NCBI GenBank assembly: GCA_002633025.1
Contig: NMRB01000506.1
Coordinates: forward strand, 123,625 to 187,624
Length of the DNA stretch: 64,000 nt
Source: Notospermus geniculatus
Taxonomy: Eukaryota; Nemertea; Pilidiophora; Heteronemertea; Lineidae
Direction: 5' to 3'
Position 1 is the first letter of the stretch, and every line of letters starts with the position of its first letter. Below, piece by piece: positions 28,301 through 40,300 of the stretch. Made by a program: the position numbers and the translations under genes. The notes under the pieces were generated by a model, which made no database searches, was not told the origin of the DNA, and worked only from the letters and a program-made list of their open reading frames with translations.

Positions 28301-31300
28301 NNNNNNNNNNNNNNNNNNNNNNNNNNNNNNNNNNNNNNNNNNNNNNNNNNNNNNNNNNNNNNNNNNNNNNNNNNNNNNNNNNNNNNNNNNNNNNNNNNNN
28401 NNNNNNNNNNNNNNNNNNNNNNNNNNNNNNNNNNNNNNNNNNNNNNNNNNNNNNNNNNNNNNNNNNNNNNNNNNNNNNNNNNNNNNACTTCAGCAGCATT
28501 CTCAGTTTCTTGATACTGCAACACCATGAAGGTGCGCTGTTCATTTGTGTAAAAAGGCATTGATCCAGTGGCACTCTGAAGTCAGACTGATTTGGCTTGG
28601 CCTACACCCTAAACCACGCCCTCGCGCTTGAATGACCAAACTGGGCAAATGGATAGGTCTATTACATGTTACATGTTAGGCCCTACTTTAACCATTTGAT
28701 CCAATTTGGTCGTAGAAATGTAACCAACATAATTTATTGGGACACATGGTACATGAAGGATGGTTAGCATTCTTTTTCTCCAAGTCACATGATTTCTTCT
28801 CTTTTCTGCTGCTCTTTGCTTCTAGGAATCAAAGTCGCTCGAGGTATGCAGATTTTCAGAGCAGAATAACAATATTATTATCACGTTTAGTTGCTTTCTC
28901 TTCACTATAATAGACCAGGGGCCTGTTTCAAAAAGTGACTTTAAGCAAATGCACCATTAAGTTCAATGCATTTTCCATTCGGTTAAAGGTACCATTGGCT
29001 TAAAGTCACTTTATGAAACAGACCCCTGAGCTTCACAGTTTAAAATGTGTGGGATTCCGACACACTTCATTCATTTCTGCCTAGAGTAACCATATTTGCT
29101 ATAGGTGTACCACAACTAGCATTCAATCACATGCTTTATTTAGGGTTGACAGTCTGCTGTGCATAATACACTGTGTTTTCGTGTGCATCACGAACATACT
29201 GAAAGCTTTAGAAATCTAACTTTTCATTTTCATGATATATTAGAACAAGATACACATGCAATCCATGACTTCAGTTTCATGTGTCATGGTGTCGTTTTGT
29301 CAAAACACATTCGGAGAATCTAATGTAGTAATGCAGCGAGATCGAAACCAAGCAGTTATCTACGAATACAAAAATACAGATCTGTTTCATCAAGCGCCAT
29401 CTGCGGGATGAAATTTACACTAGACGATCTGATGAACTCTCTTGGAAGATACATTGGCCTAGGCCTGATCCGGTGGTGTGGTGGTTCAGGTCCCGACTAG
29501 CAGTCAGAGGGTCCTGGGTTCGAATCCCAATGGGTGTGAGACTTTGGACAAGTCTCTATGCCTCACTGGCCTCTCTCCACCCAGGTGTATAAATGGGTTC
29601 CAGTCGAAAATGCTGAGATTGTAGCGCTGAATGAGCAGCTTATTTGGGTTCTACTGAAAGGTTTCAGGATAGACTGGGGTTAAAGTGTCAAGTCGGATGA
29701 GAACCTCTACCGTTGATATCAGACTATAAACCCAAACTTTAACTTTATCCATATGAATGAATGGATAACACAGAAAATAGGGTGGCCTAGGCCTACATAG
29801 TTAGAAATAATGAAGAATATCTTGCACCGAGGAAAATATTTTACCAGTTCTTTTCCACTTTCAGAATGCGTCCCAGGAACTTTCGGCGATGACTGCGAAT
29901 ACAGCTGTGCATCATGTCAGAACGGTGGAATGTGCAACATGCAGTTGAACGGTTGTGAATGCAAACCGGGTTGGACCGGACTGCTCTGTAACGACACTTG
30001 CAAACCGGTGAGTAGAACGAAATTCGAGTCTCAATGTTTAGGCCTACTGTCTCTGATATCGAACAAATCCCTCCACTGAATTCTGATTCATTTGGTTCTG
30101 AGGAAAACATAGTTCATCTTTTGCTCATCAGATGGCGAGAGCATCTCGGGTAATAAATGAACTTCACTGACGGTGTAGGCTACCGGTAGAAAGTTGTTGG
30201 TGTTGATGTCATTGTTCACAGTGGCCTAGTACGCAGCTTGGCTTCGGAGTCAACTGCATTCATCCTTTTCTCAATAGGAGCTGTCAGTGAGTTGACCAAT
30301 AGGTGTCACTACGGCCCGATTCAATGCGGACCCATTCATTCTTGATCGAGCACCAATCACGTAGATTTTCCTGTGTATTGGTCCGCTAGAACTTTGCTGC
30401 CATCTTTTGGCAATACGCCCAATTCTCCCAACTTACAGGATCAGCCCACTGCATCGGGACGAGGAGCCTAACCAGTTTAGGGCCACCATGTCGTGAAACC
30501 AGTCTCTTAACATTATCTGTTGTATTTTCAGGGCATGTTCGGGGAAGGCTGTAACCACATCTGCAAATGCCAGAATGGTGGATCATGTGATGCCATCACC
30601 GGCGAATGCCGCTGTCCCCCTGGTGTCAAAGGTGCAAACTGCGAAGATGGCTGCCCGCCTGGTTTCTACGGTTCACGCTGTGATAGACCCTGTCCTAAGG
30701 CCTGCGCGAAGGGCTACTGTAACCGGATATTTGGTTACTGCGAATGTGCCCCAGGATTGTTTGGGCCGTCCTGTAATCTGCCATGCCCCCAGGGGACTTA
30801 TGGTCCTAACTGCGTCAAGCAGTGCAAGTGTGACGGGGAACACTCAGATGGTTGCGATCCAGAGGTATGTTTGTTGATGTCACCGAGGCCAGTGCATACC
30901 AAACCTAGGCCTATTAGCACGTTGACTGCCAGCTGTGAGCATACTGTAAACCGTGAAATTTTCGCGGCGCTAAATGTTCGCGATTTTTGGGGTCTACGAA
31001 TTTGCGAAGAATAATTTTTCGCGATTGGAACCCTTCAGCTTCATAAAACCTCAAGAACCAATGATTTTCGCGCAATTTATGTTCGCGTTTTGACCCTCGA
31101 TCGCGAAAATGAAATGCACGCAAAACTTTTACGGTTTACAGTACTCGTAGTCACAGATGTCCTCCCCATTGCCAGCTACGTGTATACTCGTAGTAGGGCT
31201 AAAGCATTTTCTATTAATGTTGATAAGCTTGACAATGACGAAGAGCCTTCCAATGATCATACTGGCAGTGGGGATTGACCAGATGTATGGGAACACGCTA

Positions 31301-34300
31301 GAGGGCGTACAGCTACGACTCGTAGTTGGCAATATGAAATAACTTAAAATAGGCCTTGTAGTCATGGCAATGGCGGATAAAATGATATTTTAGCCATGGC
31401 AGTCAGTGTGTTCGATTCTTGCCTTGTTTAGCTGTCAGAGTGGTGCAATACAAACATCGGCTCCTGTCACCGCTGAGGGTCTAGGTTCAAACCCCAGTTG
31501 GACCTGCTCTTCATAGCTAGGACGGTTGACTCTCTTTGACAGTGCAGGATTTCTCCGGTCCTCTGGTTTCCTCCTGCTTAGAAAATTCACCCAGTATAGA
31601 GTTTATGCAGATGACATCATCACGGAAAAATCTGCCATCTTGACGGTCAATTTGACGTCAAACGACGTCGGCGACCCACGTGGTGCAGTTTGTCGTCAGC
31701 ACAAGTGGAGTGTGTGCGCCTTCAACCATGACGCGATCTACATGTGGCGCACTTTGTCGTCGACGTCAGCATGGTGGACAACCGGTCAAAAGTGACGCCA
31801 TAATGAGCCACTGCACAAGCTCTATTGTCTGTAGAACTGATAACACCATATTTGGTAGTAGGCTCTCGAACCCAATTCTTACCATTTGAGATTCCTTATT
31901 CCAATTCTCCTTCATTTCAGGACGGTACTTGCAAATGCAAACCAGGTTACTACGGTGACCAATGCGAAAACAAATGCAAGAGAGGTTTCTACGGGCCATT
32001 GTGTAAGAAGAAATGTTTCTGCAGCTCTCGGACACGTTGTGATCATGTGACGGGACAGTGCATTCGAGATTGCCCGCCGGGTTGGACAGGTGACAGGTGT
32101 GACCAACGTAAGTTGACCAATCAAGTTGTCTCTTTTGTCTTGGGGATTGAAAATTGGCCAATCAGTGGCAGCGTTGCATCGACGCATGTTGACCCTGTCA
32201 GGGGTGCTGAGAAATGGGATGTCAATGCACCGTTTCTTTTGGGGGTTGCAAAATTTTCAAAATATTTTGAACTTTATGCATGTCAAGCATAGATTTTCTC
32301 CATCTGTCTAGAGCTTGATGTGTTAGAGTAGGTCCAGCTCAGGTTGGTCAAACTATTGTGTACATTATGTGTAACAGAGTACACAGAAATGCACAAAAGG
32401 TTTGACAAACTTGGGGTGAGACTAGAATGCATTTTGATGTTTGGTGTTTGATGTAGTGCATCCTCACCCTTCCCTACCCTGTCGTTATGGTTACCAAAGA
32501 CTGGACCATTTTATCAGAACAATTCTGCGTATCAGTTTCCACTAAATGATTCAGAAGAAGGCATTATTTGGAGGTGCAAGGCAACGAAGATACACTCTTG
32601 ACTGGCACTGACATGTCCATAGCATAACTCTGAAAGCTCCATTATGGCTGGCTTTAACCAGGCAGCACACATATGAAAATCTCAGCGAGATTGCCTCTCT
32701 GAGCCATGACTGTGAGCTAAACCTTAGTGCCTCATCTCTGCAAAGGGGCTGTTCATTTTCGTCACTTGAGGGATCAGAATTGTGATCCTTGGGAAAACGG
32801 AAAAAGCTATGCACTTGCAAATTGCAGGGATTATTTGTTGTGCTGTACAGAATAATCGCAGCAATTTGCAGCTTCATAACTTTCTCCATTTTCTCAAGGA
32901 TCACAACTCAGATTCCTCAAGTGACGAAAATGAACAGCCCCTTTAATGTCTGCAACATGGCTCACGGAGACGATTTCCAATCTTGCAAGCAAGAATTTGT
33001 ATGTGTGTAGCTAACTTTAGAACCATACATTTTCATGTAATTTATTACGTGGGAATCAACATGTTTCATTCTGCATAATGCATTGTGTAGAAATCGCTAA
33101 CCTCTTCCTACACTCTGCAGCAAGCAGCCAGATTCCGTGTTCAACGCTTTGGGATTTTCTCGTGCGACCAATCAGAAGCCTCGGTTCTCATGCGGTAATT
33201 TATTCAATACGAGTACGCCGTTCAACTTCGTAGCGGACAACACTGGCCTGCTGGCACATAATTGACTTCCCACTGCCAGTCCTACAACAGACTAACAAAT
33301 AGTCTCCATCGAATATTGCCTTCGCGGCTTCTTTTTGAGTACTTGTAAGTCCTTGCACGGAGAATTTGCATTCGAATAAAGTTTCATCGACTGCCATCTT
33401 GTCATCATACCCGAGCTGCCGATGCAAGCTCTGCCGTGATTGGTTGCTATTTCTGGGACAGGGGAAATCCTTGAACACGGAATGTGGTTTGCTTGCGTGA
33501 AGGTCAAGGGAGGAGAAGCCGAGTCTTGACCTGAACTCAGTGAAGATGACATGTTTTGAAAAAGGTTCAAGAAATTACCCCAATGTAGCTAGACTCTGTT
33601 CTGATGGCATGGTCACCTTATCTCCTTCACGTTTTCATTTGCCTACTAACTAGTGACTGTTGATCATTAATCTTTATCAAATACTCCACTTGGATATTCA
33701 AATATTTATCAGATGTCAAATTCACGTTATCATTGTTCATCCGTTAGGTTCTTTTTCGAGGTTACTGAAGAGTAAAATGCTTAGAATGTTCTATTCATCA
33801 CATACACATTGCTCGACACATACAGCTACACTCTGAAGGAAAAATGGGAACACTTTCGACCTTTCCAAAAAAATGGTGGCCTACTTGTTCTCCCAGCAGC
33901 CACTGAATGGACGCTGACATCATGGTGAGAACTGTTAGACTGCCATCTTTGTTGGAAAGGTCTAATGAATTCATGATTTAGGTTTACTAAGCTCCTGGAT
34001 CATTGACTACACAACACACTCTATGAACAGCGGTACCAAATTCTAGGATCATCAGCAATGTACAGTAGAAATAGTGACACCTTCCTCTTGGATAAGTGGT
34101 ACCCCACGTACTCTGCGATAGGCCATGTGCACGTGACGTCATCATTGACGTCATAATGCGCGCGTCAGCCATGTTGGACGGCATCTGACGCTACGAATGC
34201 GTTGGACGTGCCGTCCAAAATGGCGGCATCTCGTCATCGCGGTGACGTCATAATCGTCGCTGCACATGGTCTATAAGTGGCATCATACTCCAGGATCAGT

Positions 34301-37300
34301 AACACGACGCTTGAAGATATTCTTTGCCAGTCTCTAGGATAAGTGGCACCATACTCTAGGATAAGTGGCACCACACACACTCTTAAGATATTCTTTACCA
34401 TACCGGTACTCTAGGATAAGTGGCATCATACTCTGGGATCAGCAGCACCACACTACTCTGATATATTCTTTACCATATACTCTAGAATAAGTGGCACCGA
34501 ACTCGATGATAAATGGTGCCATGTCAGAACGTGTACATTCTAAGTCAGAAGTCAGAGGTTTTGGACTCAAGATCAACATCACACACCCTTGACCTCTATC
34601 CTTCTCTTCCTACAGTCACCAAACACATCAATAACAACTACGATTGGTCCATCGTGATATATTACATTATAGAATTACATAAAATACCTGCATATTGGCC
34701 TGATACGTCTTTTTCTATTGTTTGGTGCAGTGGTGGTAGATTAACTGGTGACGCATCTGGCATGTCCGCATCCAATATTGATGTCAGGTGGTGCAGTCTT
34801 GTTTGGTGATTTAGATTTAAAGTTCTGTTTGAGTGGGTCCTTTTACCTGATTTCAGTAGTTTTGACTTTCTGTACAGATGGCGACAGGAGTATCCATTCA
34901 AAAGTGACATGTTCTACACCCAGGTTATTTGGGAGTGAACCAACCTGCCTAGAGGAATCCCACTGACGTCACCAAATCATGTGACTGGCCGTCAAAATGA
35001 TGCAAACTGTGGCGTCAATAGGGTGCTACACGTGGATTGACATTTCGCCTGACGTGACGAGACAGCACATGAAATAATGTCATCGCGTCATCGTGATGTT
35101 CCTTCAGGAAACACGTGGTCAATTTGATGGCCAACGTGGCCTTTATGACGTCACGTGGGAAACCTATATTGAGGCTTTATATAAGACGTCACAAGCCGCC
35201 GTGCTGGAGGACACATGCTGCAGAGGCACAGTGAAATGAACCGTTCAGCCCCAATGATGTTACGTCAAACAATGGCGTTGCGCAGGTCACGTCACGGTCG
35301 GCTCACACCCGTGCGCCCTGTGTCCTCCAGAATGGCCGCCAGGATGACGTCATTGCAAAGCCTCTATTAGGGGCTTGTTGCTTAGTGCTACTACTGTGTA
35401 GGCCTACTCCCTGCCATCTTACAGGAATGTGCAAAAAACATCATTCTGATGACAGAGAGAGCATTGAAATCAAGTGAGAGGACTCCTGCTAATCCATGCT
35501 CGATCATTGAATGCACTGGGCATGTTTTGTGAATGAATTCTCGCCAGTTGCTATGAAGGTATCAGTTTTGTGTCAGAGCTCCACATGAATCATGTCTGTT
35601 GTATCCGTTGATTGTACTCATATTGGGTCCTATTCATAAAGCGGTTCTATTGTTAGAACCATCTTAGGCTGGTTCCAAGTGTACTGGTGAAGCACACTTG
35701 GAACCGGCCTAAGACGGTTCTAACGATAGAACCGCTTTATAAATACAACCCATTGAAATCTACAGCTTCCTGTCTCGTTGCCCAAGCATTATGAAAATAA
35801 ATTGGAAGAGGAATGAATATCATAATGTCTGGCTTAGCTGGACAGTGATCTGCCACTGTACCCTATCATCTACTGATGTGTAGGCCCTGCATCCAACTTC
35901 CCCTAGTGTAATCACTGTTACTAATTCAATGCATTTCCCCACAGATGCATCTTCACTAACAACTTGAAATGGTACATGGAGCCCATATGTTTCCCATCAT
36001 ACCCAAACGAATGTGGAACCCATACCATATACTATCCGAATGAAAGTGAAACCCATATCTTTCCCGTGACTATCGGAATGAACGTGGAACCCATACCCTG
36101 TCTTTCCCTTAACTATCGGAATGAACGTGGAACCTGTATCCGAGCTTTCCGTTGACTATCGGAATGAATGTGGAATCCATACCCTATCTTTCCCTTGACT
36201 ATCGGAATGAACATGGAACCCATATCCTATCTGTCCCTTGACTATCGGAATGAACATGGAACCCATATCCTATCTGTCCCTTGACTATCGGAATGAACGT
36301 GGAACCCATACCCTATCTTTCCCTTGACTATCAGAATGAACATGGAAACCATACCCTATCTTTCCCATAACTATCGAAATGGACATGGAACCCATACCCT
36401 ATCTTTACTGTAACTATCGGAATGGACATGGAACCCATACCCTATCTTTCCCATAACTATCAGAATGACTATACCTATGCATGGGCTGGTAACACGTCTC
36501 AATTCTGCATGGGCTGAAGAACTATGATGCATCCGGCATGTTCGACCATGGTATCAAGCCCCAGCTGTATCTCTGCATCTTGGCATGATCCGGAAATCTT
36601 GTGTAACTATCAACATGGGATGTGAAGACCTGCAGTTTCGCAGCAGATTTTGTTTAAAATAGCCCCTGTTCAACAACATTGCTAAATCGTGCTGCAGTCC
36701 CAGTCAGCATTTGTGCAGTACAATGCCTGCAAATCGACACAATTTTGGATTATTCTTCCGTCAGCTACATTTCGTGTAAAGGGCATTTTGTGTAATTTTT
36801 TTGTTTCTTCACGTCACATGTAATTATTCCAGCGTGTATCAAGGGTCGCTACGGCCGTAACTGTTTAACTGAGTGTAGGTGCGGTGAGAGCGGGTGCGAC
36901 CCCGTGACTGGAGAGTGTGTCTGTGGAGCCGGGAAGCGAGGACCACGGTGCCAAGAAGGTAAGGATATCTGACGATGGACGTCCGTCAAAAAATCGACAA
37001 TATTGGTGGCAGTGGCGTCTCCTTTGGGCCAATAACGTGATAGACCACACTCATCTATATTTCATTCGCCCACAAGCGTCACGCTGCCAAAGTAGAATTC
37101 GCCCGTTACACTTTCATTTCAACATACATGTATGACTTCTACCACAACCGTTATTTTTCAAACCAGTACGGTATCAAATTGTACAATCTTGATGAACTTA
37201 TCATTATTATTGATAAAAATGTGATTAAATATGTGCAAAGGTAAGGATACAACTTGGCATTTTAGCGTCAGCATTTTTCAATTTTTCTGAGAGTTTTTAG

Positions 37301-40300
37301 TATTTTGCTATTTACACAATTTGTTGTTTACAACTGCTAATAACCTGATTGTTGTGAGTAGTAGTACATTTCCCAAAACACCTACACACCTCAAACAAGT
37401 TGCGCATGGTTGTGATGAAGTGTCAGTTCCCATGTTCCATTCGGTGCTCATTGCATCTGGGAGTTCGAAATTGTTACATCCATGTGCAATATTCATGTTG
37501 AAACAGAGGCATATTTGCTGCATGTTTAAATCTAATAGATTCTCCTTTCAAAGTCACCATTGTATGACATTTCCTTGAGAGCCATTTTGGCTGATTGCTC
37601 TTTTGTTTCCTACAAACAAAAGAACATCAGCGATGACAAATTTCATGCTGTAAATTAAACTTATCTTGCATCAAACTTTCACTTTATGCTTCAAATATGC
37701 CTCAAGTATGCATCATTTTCCTGTGTCAAATGTTGTGTGTGAATTCATCCTAACTTGAACCAACTCTACTGTACAATGACTACTATTAATGTACACTGGT
37801 GTTGATTCTTGGCGGGATGAAATCTGAATACTAACCAACTAACAACCAAACCACATGAACACATCTAATGACTAATTATTTCATTTCAGCTTCCTACAAC
37901 TTATTTCATATTCGAATTGCCTCGTATTAAGGTTATACATTCGAATTGCCTCGTATTAAAGTTGTACATAAAAAGTACAAAAAAAGTACATTTACAAACA
38001 ATGACTCATTTGGCAAAACTGGGCCAAATGTAAAATGTTCAAGCTTTTGAAACAGTGTCAGCATTACAGACTGAGCTATTCTTTCTTCGACAATTATCCT
38101 ATAAGTGTCGTAGCCAACTTTGCATACACAAAAACTACATACCGTAACAACCAATAGCTATAGGTCCCCTTTAAAAGTAATCTGAAAAATAAGAGATTGA
38201 TAACTTGGAACATTTTCAGAGAAATTCTATTTTCTAATCTTTAAAGTAAGAAAATTCAGTTTTCTGAAAATTTTAAGTTATCAAACTTCTTATTTTTCAT
38301 CTTGCTTTTTTCTTCAAAATCTCAACTAACTGCATATTAGAACTTGCATGGTAGTTCCTAACCCAAACGTTTCAGTTGTTAATGCTCTGGTCGTGACTCC
38401 TGAAAATGGTTATTTCAGATTGTGAAAAGGGAAGATGGGGACTGAACTGTATGCACGAATGTGACTGCCGCAACGGAGGGACGTGTCAACCGAGCAACGG
38501 GGAATGCGTCTGCCCTCTTGGATTCTTTGGACCGAAGTGCGCTGAAGGTGGGTGGATGTGTGTAGCATTGGGGCTAGGCCTTCGTTACACAGGTGTTGGG
38601 AACTGATGCAGTTAGGAAAAGGAAAGATCCTTCCTATTATACAAAATTTTTGCAGTCTTCTGGAAGTGGTGAATTGCCGATTGAGAACCAACGTGTCGGA
38701 GAACATAGACATTCACATGGAGTAGTGCCTTCAGCAATGACCATGAGCAAGGTTCCTTCCTCTCAATTCGAAAGGCGCCGCTCCACGTGATAGTTTTCTG
38801 TCGAAAGTTTGCTGTCAGATAGTCAAGTACAGTGGAACCCCGGTCGGCGACCACCCCTATAACGCGACCACCCCGGAAAGACGACCAGTTTTCAATTGTC
38901 CCGATTGTTTTTCTCTTTATTTCCCTTTGGAGAGTTTCACTAACGCGACCACCCCGCTATCCAGACCGCGACCACAGCTTTGGCTGTCCCAAGTGGCAAT
39001 TAGCACCTCGGTAACACGACCACCCGCAACCTAATTAGTGGTCTGATTATCAAACAAAGGCGAGTCAGCAGTGTGTGTGTACCAAACAGGACAATTAACA
39101 CATGACATAAGCCATGTGCATGACGGTTGGGGTCAGCGATCATAAGTAGGCAGGCCTAAGCATCATGAGACGGGTGCAATATTTACACGGAATTCACCAT
39201 TTCCACACCTGCCAGTCGTCCATCCTAGTCGTCACAGTGTCAGTGGGTTATCTGCTTACTAGTATCAGGCCAGGCTGGAGATGGTCTAGTCTGGTTTATT
39301 AAACGAAACATGGATGAAAAAAAATATGACACTCAGTTTACTTCGGTCTGGATCGGCACTCATCGGGCCGATTTTGGCAAGGCGACCACCCCGCTAACGC
39401 GACCACTTTGGGTCTGTCCCGTGGGTGGTCGTGTTACCGGGGTTCCACTGTATTGCTGTCAGACAGCAATAATTGCTGTCATAGTCAAGTATTGCTGTCA
39501 GACAGCAATAATTGCTGTCATACAGTACTGTATGACAGTCATTATTGCTGTCTGACAGCAATAATAATTGACTATCTGACAGCAAACTTTCGACAGAAAA
39601 CTGTCACGTGGAGCGGCACCGTTATTGTTTCTATTCCTTCCAGCTTGCCCACCGATGCGTTACGGCGCCCAGTGCATGTTGAGATGCCAGTGTGAAAATG
39701 GAGGGAGCTGCGATCCTGTCAACGGAAGATGTAATTGTTCTGCAGGCTACACGGGCCAAATCTGTGACAGAGGTAGGTGGAGTTTCCCTTAAAGGACCAC
39801 TGTATTGCATCTTTCTGTCGACAGCCGGCGCCACCGGCACCATGCTCCAATACTGTAGTTAAGCCTTTCGCCCCAGTGTTGGAGAATGTATGATTACAGT
39901 CTCGGTCACCCAGCCGCTGGGGATCGAACAAGTTTGTGTAGCAGTACTGCAGAACGAAACGGCTGGCTGTGCGAGACTAGTTGCATGCGGTAGTTTACCA
40001 AGTCATTAATAGAGGTCTCCTCTTAACGCGGGTAGGTGTAATGCAGGATTGGGAAGCAATACTGTGGTCCTTTAAGCTAGGAATCCACCATTGATTTTCA
40101 AGTTGATTTTGCATTGCAACTTGCTTTGCAACTGGGCACTCGATCGCCGTAGTGGACCCGCTAGACGTGATTTCCACCAATGGCGAAGATGTGGTCAATA
40201 TCAGTCGGCAGTCGGTTGGCGACCGGTATCAGTTCTTTGCGATCGTATTCAATCGCATGTAGCAGGTTGCAAAGCAAGTTGCAAGGCAGAAAATCAGCAG

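Larger units (their letters stand above)
38771..39621. mobile_element. Inverted-repeat element split by a 621-bp transposon
   Basis: Left arm 38771-38826 (cgctccacgtgatagttttc, gtttgctgtcagatagtc) is inverted at 39567-39621 (gactatctgacagcaaac, ctgtcacgtggagcgg). Between them lie the TA-flanked element and a cagacagcaataattgctgt palindromic array. Confidence 0.85.

Noticed and set aside
27645-28574. Open frames of about 270-310 codons on both strands
   Set aside because: Composed almost entirely of undetermined residues from the 782-N gap.
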